A stretch of DNA of 17,927 bases from contig JAPKDK010000029.1 in the NCBI GenBank assembly GCA_028872645.1, positions 1-17,927 on the forward strand, given 5' to 3'. Of the stretch, positions 1 to 6,845 are shown piece after piece. Within the stretch, counting starts at the first letter, position 1, and each line of letters opens with the position of its first letter. Both the position numbers and the translations under genes were made by a program. The stretch is from Verrucomicrobiota bacterium. GTDB lineage: Bacteria > Verrucomicrobiota > Verrucomicrobiia > Limisphaerales > UBA1100. The notes under the pieces are model-generated. The model was given only the letters and a program-made list of their open reading frames with translations, had not been told where the DNA came from and made no database searches.

Positions 1-419
1 CCTTCGCCCCGCTTCTGCTCGGCAAGGCCAACGATTCCCCACGTGACTGGATACTCGCCATGGGCCACGGCGCAGCGCGGTTGGATGCCCAAGGCGTGCG
101 CGGTCGCACCGACTACATGGACCGCGTCCTGCGCGACAAACGCTACAAAGTGTGGCTCGACAAGGGCCCAAAGATTTCGCGCCTGTACGATTTGAAAACC
201 GACCCGATGGAAAAGGATGACTTGATTAAAAGCCACAGACTCGCCCACGTGGCCACCCTCAATAAATTTCAGGAGATAGTCGACTCACAACCCGAAATCG
301 ATGCCCGCCCCCAATACCGCCCGCGCAAAGCCAACCCTTGGGATCGAAAGCTAAAAGAAGCCCTAAACCCCAAGCTCGAGAATCGAAAGAACACAAAAGA
401 GAAAAACGGAAACAACTAA
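1..419 (+). CDS. Sulfatase, C-terminal part (5' end outside window)
   Basis: The reading frame is open from the left edge (frame of base 3) to TAA at 417-419, about 138 residues. The readable part has the usual sulfatase tail: a SPRDWILAMGHG-like strand, then the VLRDKRYKVWLD and ISRLYDLKTDPMEKDDL blocks that close most bacterial arylsulfatase or choline-sulfatase-like chains. The catalytic half with C-x-P-x-R lies outside the window, so activity and substrate cannot be judged. The last 30 or so residues are rich in Lys, Arg and Asn and look disordered. The stop is a tandem TAATAA. A small lysine-rich ORF and two more sulfatases follow on the same strand, so this is probably a member of a sulfatase cluster. 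A start at ATG 60 would cut the conserved region and is not believed. Confidence 0.85.
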   Translation, partial: FAPLLLGKANDSPRDWILAMGHGAARLDAQGVRGRTDYMDRVLRDKRYKVWLDKGPKISRLYDLKTDPMEKDDLIKSHRLAHVATLNKFQEIVDSQPEIDARPQYRPRKANPWDRKLKEALNPKLENRKNTKEKNGNN

Positions 420-437
420 TAAAAAGGCGAACATATC

Positions 438-533
438 ATGGCGAACAAAGACAAACGAAAAGAAACCAAGAAGGTACCCAAACTCACCAAAGCGGAAAAG
501 AAAAAAAAGAAACAGGAGAAGAAAGGGAAATAG
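438..533 (+). CDS. Small lysine-rich protein of unknown function (31 aa)
   Basis: An ATG-to-TAG ORF of 31 codons fills the gap between two sulfatase genes. It begins MANKDKRKETKK and has 15 Lys and 1 Arg among 31 residues, so it is strongly basic and without hydrophobic segments. A weak purine-rich ribosome site (AAAAAGG, 421-427) precedes the ATG by 10 nt. Its TAG ends 5 nt before the ATG of the next sulfatase, a spacing that suits translational coupling. It is in the same frame as the upstream sulfatase, but two stops in a row (TAATAA, 417-422) separate them, so readthrough is unlikely. I recognise no family. It could be a nucleic-acid or polyanion-binding peptide, a coupling leader peptide, or a non-coding purine-rich linker that is open by chance. 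Confidence 0.45.
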   Translation: MANKDKRKETKKVPKLTKAEKKKKKQEKKGK

Positions 534-538
534 CAGGA

Positions 539-1915
539 ATGCTTCGGCCTTTAAAAAAGGTTGCTGCGCTCTTTGCCTTTGCGTTGGTTTTTTCTGCTTA
601 CCCGGCGGAGAAGCCAAACATCCTTTTCATCATGGCCGACGACCTCGGCTGGATGGATTTGGCCTGCCAAGGCAACAAGCTTGTCGATACACCGCACCTC
701 GACCGGTTGGCGAAGCAGGGCATGCGGTTCACCAGCGCGTATGCGGCGTCACCGGTTTGTTCCCCAACCCGGTGCGCGGTATTGACGGGGCAAGCCCCCG
801 CACGCATCGGGCTCACGACACATTTGCCGGGGATGTATTTTCCGAAGGACAACCGCCCACAACCAGCGAAGCTCACAAAACAACTCGGCACCGAATACAT
901 CACCATTGCCGAGCGACTGCACGAGGCGGGCTACGCGAACGCCTTCCTTGGTAAATGGCACATCGCCCCGAGCGTGGCGCGCGGTGGGCGCGTGGCCAGG
1001 GAGTTGTCGCCGACGGGGCAGGGATTTGACGTGAACATCGGCGGCACCTCGTACGGTGGGCCGCCCAGTTTCTTTTCGCCGTATCGCAATGCGGAAATCA
1101 AGGACGGGCCGAAGGGCGAGTACCTGCCGGATCGGTTGGTGGATGACACGATTAAATTCATCCACGCTAATAAGACCAAGCCGTGGATGACGCACCTGTG
1201 GTTTTACACCGTACACTGGCCGATGCAGGCACCGGAGCCGTTGCTGAAAAAGTACGCCAACCGCAAGGGCCCCGGACTGAACGACACGCGTTACGGCGCG
1301 ATGATTGAGGCGATGGACCTCGCCATTGGACGGCTGCTGAAGGCGCTGGACGACCTCGGCGAGGCGGAAAACACACTGGTCATTTTTACGAGCGATAATG
1401 GCGGTTTTGCAGGGGTGTCTGATTGCCGACCATTGCGAGAATCAAAAGGGTATCTGTATGAGGGGGGCATTCGTGTCCCGATGATTGTCCGCTGGCCCGG
1501 GGAAGTTAAGCCGGACACGCTTTGTGATACACCGGTCATCAGTATGGATTTTTATCCGACCTTCCTCGAGGTCGCCGGCCTGAATTCCGGCAAGCAACCC
1601 ATCGACGGCGAAAGCCTCGTGCAGCTTTTCAAGCCGGGCGGAGAACTAAAGCGCAAGGCGATTTACTTTCATTACCCCAACTATGCTTGGCACATGGGCA
1701 ATCGGCTCGGCAGTGTCATCCGCGAAGGGGACTGGAAGCTCATTCGCAACTACGATGACAATTCATTGGAATTGTACAATCTCCCAAAAGACCTTAGTGA
1801 AAAACGAAACCTCGCCCAGCAGCAACCCAAGCTTGCCGCGCGCCTCAACCGCCAGCTTGGCAAGTGGTTGAAGGAAACCAACGCGCCCATGCCTCGACCA
1901 CCGTTGACCAAGTAG
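539..1915 (+). CDS. Secreted sulfatase (arylsulfatase A-like), 458 aa
   Basis: This is a formylglycine-type sulfatase that hydrolyses sulfate esters, probably on sulfated glycans outside the cytoplasm. The start at ATG 539 gives a normal signal peptide (MLRPLKKVAALFAFALVFSA, cleaved near residue 23). GGGA at 525-528 and AGGA at 535-538 lie upstream. The metal site starts with the DD pair at residues 34-35. The active-site motif C-S-P-T-R is at 74-78, with Cys74 being the residue converted to formylglycine. G-K-W-H is at 138-141 and the second metal pair D-N at 286-287 in FTSDNGG. A Lys follows at about 303. Length is typical of the family. An upstream in-frame ATG at 338 would add a lysine/arginine-rich tail that overlaps the previous gene and blocks the signal peptide, so it was rejected. 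The natural substrate cannot be read from the sequence. Confidence 0.93.
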   Translation: MLRPLKKVAALFAFALVFSAYPAEKPNILFIMADDLGWMDLACQGNKLVDTPHLDRLAKQGMRFTSAYAASPVCSPTRCAVLTGQAPARIGLTTHLPGMYFPKDNRPQPAKLTKQLGTEYITIAERLHEAGYANAFLGKWHIAPSVARGGRVARELSPTGQGFDVNIGGTSYGGPPSFFSPYRNAEIKDGPKGEYLPDRLVDDTIKFIHANKTKPWMTHLWFYTVHWPMQAPEPLLKKYANRKGPGLNDTRYGAMIEAMDLAIGRLLKALDDLGEAENTLVIFTSDNGGFAGVSDCRPLRESKGYLYEGGIRVPMIVRWPGEVKPDTLCDTPVISMDFYPTFLEVAGLNSGKQPIDGESLVQLFKPGGELKRKAIYFHYPNYAWHMGNRLGSVIREGDWKLIRNYDDNSLELYNLPKDLSEKRNLAQQQPKLAARLNRQLGKWLKETNAPMPRPPLTK

Positions 1916-1970
1916 TCGAACACTGGAAGAAGATTGCGAGCGAGCCATCTTGTCACGTCAATTTGGCCAA

Positions 1971-2000
1971 TTGATCGAAATCATCAAAAAACTTTACACT
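1971..2000 (+). promoter_or_regulatory. Possible sigma70-type promoter before the third sulfatase
   Basis: The 145-base gap between the second and third sulfatases is AT-richer than its surroundings. It contains TTGATC (1971-1976), an 18-nt spacer and TACACT (1995-2000). The predicted start would leave a leader of about 55 nt before ATG 2061, which has its own AAAGGA ribosome site. If real, the third sulfatase and the genes after it can be transcribed apart from the first two. No terminator hairpin with a T-tract is visible in the gap. Confidence 0.35.
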
Positions 2001-2060
2001 AAAGTGAAACGCCTAAGGCCCCCTACATAAACACGGTTACAGATTGATAGTTAAAGGAAA

Positions 2061-3491
2061 ATGAAATCTACTCTAATAACACTCACAGCTTTGTGTCTTT
2101 CTTTGACTGCTTATGCGGCGGATAAAAAAGAACCCTATAATCTTCTTGTTATCCAGACTGATGAGCATCATTTCAAGACGCTCGGCTGTTACGGCGGAAA
2201 GATCGTCAAGACACCCAATATCGATTGGATTGCCAAGAATGGCGCCATGGCCACCAGTTTCTATGCCACCACACCCGTTTGCTCGCCTTCGCGTGGGGCG
2301 CTTATGAGTGGCAAATACCCGCAGCACACGCCGGTGACCAACAACAATATTAAACTGGGTGATGACATCGTCACCTTCGCCGAGGTGCTGCGTCGCAAAG
2401 GTTGGGCCACGGGATACGCGGGCAAGTGGCATCTCGATGGATTCGGCAAGCCGCAGTGGGGGCCCAAGCGCAAATTCGGTTGGGAAGACAATCGGTTTAT
2501 GTTCAATCGCGGCCATTGGAAGATGTTTGCTGATGGGCCCGATGGGCCGCGTGTGGGGTCCACGAAGAATGGCCGGCCGGACTACGGCTTGAAAGGCGCG
2601 GATGAAAAATCGTTTTCCACTGGTTGGCTCACCGACAAGGCAATTGATTTTGTGAATGCCAAAAAGGGAAAGCCGTTTTGTTATATGTTGAGCTATCCCG
2701 ATCCGCACGGCCCGAACACCGTGCGTGCGCCGTACAATAAAATGTATGCCGACGTGAAGGTGCCCATCCCGCGATCGGTCAACAAAACGCGCGAGCAAAC
2801 CCCCGTGTGGGCCGCCAAGGCACCGAAGATCACCGCCGACACGGTGCGGCTTTTGATGCCCAGCTATTATGGAATGGTGAAGTGCATTGATGACAACATT
2901 GGCCGCCTCCTTGCCGCGTTGCGAAAAAACGGGCAGCTGGAAAATACCGTCATCGTTTTCACCGCCGACCACGGCGATCTCTGCGGCGAACACGGGCGAC
3001 TGAACAAAGGCGTGCCGTACGAAGGTTCGGCGCGGATTCCCTTTGTCATTTATTGCTCCGGCAAAGTACCGGCCGGCACGGTGGTGGGCGAGGCGCTCAG
3101 TTGCGTGGATTTTCTGCCCACGGTGATGAGCCTGATGGATGTGAATCATGGCCTCCAAGTGGGCGGCCGCAACGCGGCGAATCTGTTCCGTGCCAAGGGC
3201 TGCCGCTGGCGGGATCTCACTATTCTGCGCTCGACCAGCAATCCTCAGGCGCAGTGGCTGTGCGCGGTGAGCGATCGCTACAAACTCGTGTATGCTTCCT
3301 CCGGCAAACCGTGGCTCTTCGATTTGCAAAAGGATGCGGACGAATTGACCAATGGATTCACCGATCCTGACTGCCAAGCCATCGTGCGCGAAATGACCGG
3401 CGGCCTCATCGAATATTGCAAAGCACAAAAAGATCCCTACGGCGAAGTGCCCTACATCAAAGCAGCATTGGCGGCGGCGATGAAGAAGTAA
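2061..3491 (+). CDS. Secreted sulfatase, 476 aa
   Basis: This is a second complete formylglycine-type sulfatase. It has a signal peptide (residues 1-19, ending AYA) and an AAAGGA ribosome site just before ATG 2061. The first metal site reads Q-T-D-E-H-H at 32-37, with Glu35 where many family members have a second Asp. C-S-P-S-R is at 74-78 with Cys74 as the predicted formylglycine precursor. G-K-W-H is at 121-124, P-H-G-P at 215-218, and the second metal pair D-H at 303-304 in FTADHGD, followed by the catalytic-type Lys at 316. The D-E-H and D-H-G-D forms differ from the preceding sulfatase and resemble the choline-sulfatase/iduronate-sulfatase-like side of the family, so the two probably remove sulfates from different positions. 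Neither sulfatase-maturing enzyme (FGE nor anSME) is encoded in this window. Confidence 0.93.
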   Translation: MKSTLITLTALCLSLTAYAADKKEPYNLLVIQTDEHHFKTLGCYGGKIVKTPNIDWIAKNGAMATSFYATTPVCSPSRGALMSGKYPQHTPVTNNNIKLGDDIVTFAEVLRRKGWATGYAGKWHLDGFGKPQWGPKRKFGWEDNRFMFNRGHWKMFADGPDGPRVGSTKNGRPDYGLKGADEKSFSTGWLTDKAIDFVNAKKGKPFCYMLSYPDPHGPNTVRAPYNKMYADVKVPIPRSVNKTREQTPVWAAKAPKITADTVRLLMPSYYGMVKCIDDNIGRLLAALRKNGQLENTVIVFTADHGDLCGEHGRLNKGVPYEGSARIPFVIYCSGKVPAGTVVGEALSCVDFLPTVMSLMDVNHGLQVGGRNAANLFRAKGCRWRDLTILRSTSNPQAQWLCAVSDRYKLVYASSGKPWLFDLQKDADELTNGFTDPDCQAIVREMTGGLIEYCKAQKDPYGEVPYIKAALAAAMKK

Positions 3492-3507
3492 GCGCGATCG
3501 CGATTTC

Positions 3508-3539
3508 CCATTGACGCGCGGGGCGGGACGGTTGAGTCT
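3508..3539 (+). promoter_or_regulatory. Candidate promoter placing the mRNA start next to the Gfo/Idh start codon
   Basis: TTGACG at 3511-3516 is a near-consensus -35 box. The -10 is poor: either GAGTCT (3534-3539, spacer 17) or TTGAGT (3532-3537, spacer 15). The first T of the -35 box is 35 nt before ATG 3546 and no Shine-Dalgarno sequence is present. Transcription should therefore begin within a few nucleotides of the ATG. The surrounding 15-mer CCATTGACGCGCGGG (3508-3522) recurs exactly upstream of pyrH. Confidence 0.4.
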
Positions 3540-3545
3540 TGGTGC

Positions 3546-5024
3546 ATGCCAAAGCATTCCAATTCCTCAGATTCAAACCGTCGTGAATTCATCAAGACCA
3601 CGGGCAAGGTAACCGCAGTCTCAGCGCTGGCGGGGGTGGCGTTGCCGCGCGTGCACTCGGCGGTGGACGACACGGTGAAGGTGGCGCTCGTGGGCGCGGG
3701 CGGGCGCGGCACCGGCGCGGCGGACAATGCGCTGTCGGTTTCCGCGGGGCACGGCCCCACTAAGCTTGTGGCGGTTGCGGATATTTTTGAGGAGAAACTT
3801 AAAAGCAGTCTCAACGGCCTCAAGCGAAAGCACGGCAAGAAGGTGGATGTGCCGGCCGATCGCCAGCACATTGGCTTCGATGGCTACAAAAAGGCGATCG
3901 ATAATCTCAGCAAGGGCGATGTGGCCATCTTCACCACGCCGCCGGCGTTTCGCTGGGTATTTTATAAGTACGCGGTGGAGAAGGGCATTAACGTGTTCAT
4001 GGAGAAGCCGGTTACGGCTGATGGTTATGGCACAAAGAAGATTCTTGAGATCAATAAAGCGGCCAAGAAAAAAAATCTTAAAGTGGGCGTGGGCCTCATG
4101 TGCCGGCACAGCCGTGCACGTGGAGCGATGGCGGAGAAAATTCAGGAAGGCGCAATTGGCGATATCGTGCTCATGCGAAGCTATCGTATGCATGGGCCGG
4201 TGGTAACATCGCGGTCGATCCCACAAAGCATGAGTCCAGAGTACAAAGACATGGAAGAGATTCGTTGGCAGATTCGGCGCTTCCACAGTTTCATCTGGGC
4301 CAGTGGCGGTTGTTTCAATGATTTTTACATTCATAACATTGACGAGTGCTGCTGGATGAAAGGTGCTGCGATGGGAGATCCAAACAACGCGGGCGGCGAT
4401 CCCTTCGACGTCATTGGCACGCGCGACAAATGGTCGTGGCCGATTATGGCGCAAGCTACGGGCGGCAAGCATTACACGGAAAACAAACAGGGCCAGCCGT
4501 ACGTGGACCAAAATCTCGACACATATTCCGTGGAATATACCTATGCTGACGGGACCAAGCTGATGCATAATGGCCGTACGATTCAAGGCTGCCACAATGA
4601 GTTTGCCAGTCACGTGCACGGCACGAAAGGCTTCGGCACGTTCTCGGCTAATGGTCACTGGCCCGCGCCGAGCGCCTTATACAGTGGGCTTACCCCGAAT
4701 CCGAAAAACCAGATTTGGAAATTCCCCGCGCGCGAAACTAATCCATATCAGGATGAGTGGGACGATCTGCTCGACGCGATTCGCAATGACAAGCCATACA
4801 ATGAAGCTGAACGTGGTGCGTTGGCGAGCCAGGTATGTAACATGGGTCGGATGGCTGCGCACACCGGCCAGCGCGTGACGTGGGATGATGCTCTTAACGC
4901 CAAACCGCTCGCGCCAGATTTGGACCAGCTGAAAGGCTTTGACAGCAAAGCGCCGGTGACGGCTGACAAGGACGGCTTTTATCCCGTGCCCCAGCCGGGC
5001 ATCACCAAGAAGAGTGAGTACTAA
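3546..5024 (+). CDS. Tat-exported Gfo/Idh/MocA-family oxidoreductase, 492 aa
   Basis: This is an NAD(P)-dependent oxidoreductase of the Gfo/Idh/MocA superfamily, whose members oxidise or epimerise sugars, inositols and related compounds. A twin-arginine signal, N-R-R-E-F-I-K at residues 11-17 followed by a hydrophobic stretch to about 38, predicts export as a folded, cofactor-bound protein. The Rossmann nucleotide loop G-A-G-G-R-G-T-G lies at 50-57. The diagnostic E-K-P motif is at 153-155 in FMEKPVTADG. Residues of about 180-480 form the family's alpha/beta substrate domain, including the C-C-W-M region. Such Tat-exported paralogues are abundant in Planctomycetes and Verrucomicrobia beside sulfatases, as here: it starts 54 nt after the sulfatase. 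A role in oxidising a sugar released from a sulfated glycan is inference. No ribosome-binding site is visible. Confidence 0.9.
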   Translation: MPKHSNSSDSNRREFIKTTGKVTAVSALAGVALPRVHSAVDDTVKVALVGAGGRGTGAADNALSVSAGHGPTKLVAVADIFEEKLKSSLNGLKRKHGKKVDVPADRQHIGFDGYKKAIDNLSKGDVAIFTTPPAFRWVFYKYAVEKGINVFMEKPVTADGYGTKKILEINKAAKKKNLKVGVGLMCRHSRARGAMAEKIQEGAIGDIVLMRSYRMHGPVVTSRSIPQSMSPEYKDMEEIRWQIRRFHSFIWASGGCFNDFYIHNIDECCWMKGAAMGDPNNAGGDPFDVIGTRDKWSWPIMAQATGGKHYTENKQGQPYVDQNLDTYSVEYTYADGTKLMHNGRTIQGCHNEFASHVHGTKGFGTFSANGHWPAPSALYSGLTPNPKNQIWKFPARETNPYQDEWDDLLDAIRNDKPYNEAERGALASQVCNMGRMAAHTGQRVTWDDALNAKPLAPDLDQLKGFDSKAPVTADKDGFYPVPQPGITKKSEY

Positions 5025-5026
5025 GC

Positions 5027-5569
5027 TTGGCCGCTGTGGGTGATACGAAAGATACCGAGGCGGCTGCACCGCCGCGTGAAAGTATGATGCCCTTCGTGGT
5101 GGGCATGTTCTTCATCGCACTGGGTGTTTATGTGCTGATGTATTCCACCGACCAAAACATACGCTCTAAGGATGGCGGTTGGCAGGTCAGTTATACGACC
5201 AATCAATCGGGTGCACCGATGATGGTGATAAATCTCCCGAGCTCGGGCATCACGAATCGCACGGTGATTTTCAACGGCGAAACCGTGCCGGCGGATTTCA
5301 AGACGTACACCACCAATTACGTGACCCCTACGCATCTACCGGTGGCCGTGCCCTTCGGCCAATGGTTTCACGGCGACCTCACCTATTTGCCGGGCGTGGT
5401 GACGTTCAATGTGTTTGGCGCGGATGCCAATGCCACCGGTTTACGCCACGAAGTAGAATTGCAAAAACGCGGTTTGGTGGTCAACCGCCAGCGGTATAAC
5501 TGGAATGGTACGCCGGTGGAAGTGTCTCCCGCGGACAAGCGCGACTGGCCCGTGCCAGAGCTGAAGTAG
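5027..5569 (+). CDS. Single-pass membrane protein of unknown function, 180 aa
   Basis: I do not recognise this family. The frame starts at TTG 5027, 2 nt after the oxidoreductase stop, with GAGTGAG in the end of that gene as a possible ribosome site. GTG 5036 or the ATGs at 5084 and 5087 are alternative starts. Residues 1-20 are polar and acidic. About 21-41 (MPFVVGMFFIALGVYVLMYS) form one transmembrane helix. The remaining 140 residues look like an extracytoplasmic beta-rich domain with many Thr, Asn and Val (for example NLPSSGITNRTVIFNGETVP), no cysteine pairs and no visible catalytic motif. The tight junction suggests co-transcription with the oxidoreductase, but a functional link is not shown. 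It converges on the next gene with a 2-nt gap. Confidence 0.7.
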   Translation: MAAVGDTKDTEAAAPPRESMMPFVVGMFFIALGVYVLMYSTDQNIRSKDGGWQVSYTTNQSGAPMMVINLPSSGITNRTVIFNGETVPADFKTYTTNYVTPTHLPVAVPFGQWFHGDLTYLPGVVTFNVFGADANATGLRHEVELQKRGLVVNRQRYNWNGTPVEVSPADKRDWPVPELK

Positions 5570-5571
5570 TT

Positions 5572-6759
5572 TTATTTCCGGAATTTATTGAAGTCAAATT
5601 CCTTCACCGCTTCGGCGGCAAGCGAACCAATTTTTCGTCTCAGCGGGATCACGCTCGGACCTTTTTCAGTAGGGTGCACGCGGTTGCAAAGGAAAATTAT
5701 GAACGTGCGCGAATGGGGGTCGATCCAAATGGACGGGCCGGTGAAGCCGGTGTGGCCGAAGGATCCGGGTGAGAATTGGGTTCCATCTTTTTCGCCGCGC
5801 GGGCTGGAGTAGCCGGAGGTCATATCCCAGCCGAGGCCGCGCTGGAGGGTGAGGGTGGCGGGCGTTTGTGCGGTGGTCATCAGCTTCACGGTTTCCGGTG
5901 TGAAGATGGGCGCGCCGCCGTTGAGGAGGCAGCGCGCGTATTTGGCGAGGTCGGGCGCGGTGGTGAAGAGCCCGGCGTGTCCGGCGATGCCGGCGGTCTT
6001 GCGCGCGCGCGGATCGTGCACGATGCCGCGCAGGGCTTGGCCGTCGGTGACGGTGGTGGGCGCCACGCGGGCGTGTTTGACGGTGGGCGGGTTGTAGCCG
6101 GTATCGGTCATTTTCAACGGACCAAAAATTTCTTTTTCACAAAACACATCAATGCGCTGGTGCGTGACACGGCGGAGAATTTCATCGAGTAACTGAAAAT
6201 TAATGTCGCTGTATTTGAACGCGGTGCCGGGCGGGGTGCGGAGTTTTTCAGAAACACATTTCGCGATGCACTCGGCGTGGCCGTTCCAACCGTTCACAGA
6301 AATATCTGGGCGCAACCCACTGGTGTGCGTGAGCAGATGACGCACGGTAACGGCTTCGCGTCCATCGCCGGTGAATTCGGGAATGAATTTTTTGACAGGA
6401 TCCTCAATGCTCAATCGCCCGCGCTGGTGCAGTAGCAAAATGGCGGGTGTGGTGGCGACCACTTTGGTGAGCGATGCAACATCGTATATCGTATCGCGCC
6501 GCGCGAGGGCGTGCAGGGGCTGGAGTTGAGCGTGGCCGTACGCCTCGGTGAAATGCACGCCATTGCGTTCGAGCCACAGGACGCCGCCGGGCAGGCGTTT
6601 TTCGGCGCGCGCCTCGGTGATGGCGGCGCCGATGGCGCGGATTTTTTGGAGGTCAAAAGTGGCCGCCAGTCGCGTGGGCGGCGGCGGGGCATCGGGCCAT
6701 TGTAGGCAGGACACGCCAAAAATCAGCGTCGCGACGATTATTTGAACACGAATCAGCAT
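5572..6759 (-). CDS. Serine hydrolase, beta-lactamase / class C family, 395 aa
   Basis: This is a serine hydrolase of the penicillin-binding-protein-like beta-lactamase superfamily (MEROPS S12 type), a group that includes esterases, D-amino-acid peptidases and cell-wall-acting enzymes. The nucleophile motif S-x-x-K is S-L-T-K at residues 96-99. The second motif Y-x-N appears as Y-S-D at 183-185. The third, K/H-T-G, is H-T-G at 336-338 in SFGHTGFTG. H-L-L-T-H-T-S-G at 141-148 is also typical of the family. The first 17 residues are a hydrophobic export signal. Cys18 makes a lipoprotein possible, although the box GVSC is not ideal. Y-S-D and H-T-G point to an esterase or peptidase rather than a true antibiotic-hydrolysing enzyme. 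The gene is divergent from the S9 peptidase and convergent with the preceding membrane protein. Confidence 0.9.
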   Translation of the reverse strand: MLIRVQIIVATLIFGVSCLQWPDAPPPPTRLAATFDLQKIRAIGAAITEARAEKRLPGGVLWLERNGVHFTEAYGHAQLQPLHALARRDTIYDVASLTKVVATTPAILLLHQRGRLSIEDPVKKFIPEFTGDGREAVTVRHLLTHTSGLRPDISVNGWNGHAECIAKCVSEKLRTPPGTAFKYSDINFQLLDEILRRVTHQRIDVFCEKEIFGPLKMTDTGYNPPTVKHARVAPTTVTDGQALRGIVHDPRARKTAGIAGHAGLFTTAPDLAKYARCLLNGGAPIFTPETVKLMTTAQTPATLTLQRGLGWDMTSGYSSPRGEKDGTQFSPGSFGHTGFTGPSIWIDPHSRTFIIFLCNRVHPTEKGPSVIPLRRKIGSLAAEAVKEFDFNKFRK

Positions 6760-6767
6760 ATGCCGTC

Positions 6768-6796
6768 AAAGTACCCATCCGCGCGGCGGGAGGCAA
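6768..6796 (-). promoter_or_regulatory. Candidate promoter of the serine hydrolase gene
   Basis: On the minus strand TTGCCT (6796-6791), a 17-nt spacer and TACTTT (6773-6768) form a sigma70-like promoter. Only 8 nt separate the -10 box from ATG 6759, so the transcript would begin at or within a nucleotide or two of the start codon. No ribosome-binding site is present. The -35 box lies in a palindrome shared with the opposite-strand promoter. Confidence 0.4.
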
Positions 6797-6806
6797 GGAG
6801 CTTGCC
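6792..6806. repeat. Perfect inverted repeat in the divergent intergenic region
   Basis: GGCAAGGAGCTTGCC has perfect 6-base arms (6792-6797 and 6801-6806) around GAG. Each strand carries TTGCC here, matching candidate -35 boxes pointing left (6796-6791) and right (6802-6807). It may be an operator, a consequence of back-to-back -35 elements, or chance. The AAGGAG inside it also mimics a Shine-Dalgarno site for GTG 6807. Confidence 0.4.
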
Positions 6807-6830
6807 GTGGCGGGCGGGTTTTGGGATGAT
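6802..6830 (+). promoter_or_regulatory. Candidate promoter of the S9 peptidase gene
   Basis: TTGCCG (6802-6807), a 17-nt spacer and GATGAT (6825-6830) match a sigma70-type promoter in spacing. The predicted transcript would start near 6837, just before GTG 6846, and would exclude GTG 6807. It therefore supports the shorter protein with the compact signal peptide. Confidence 0.3.
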
Positions 6831-6845
6831 TTTTGCCAACACACT

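Noticed and set aside
338..538. Longer N-terminus for the second sulfatase starting at ATG 338
   Set aside because: It would overlap the previous sulfatase and the small ORF, adds a Lys/Arg/Gln-rich tail, and buries the clear signal peptide that begins at ATG 539.
2011..2020. Short hairpin GCCTAAGGC in the gap before the third sulfatase
   Set aside because: The stem is only three or four pairs with a tiny loop and no T-tract, so it is not a credible terminator.
2073..3557. 494-aa ORF on the minus strand opposite the third sulfatase
   Set aside because: Its codons lie in register with those of the sulfatase. The sulfatase has complete active-site motifs, while the antisense product shows no recognisable domain or signal. 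It is open because the coding strand avoids TTA, CTA and TCA codons.
3621..4658. 345-aa minus-strand ORF opposite the Gfo/Idh gene
   Set aside because: Composition is Arg/His/Ala-rich with no domain, and the opposite strand encodes a clear oxidoreductase.
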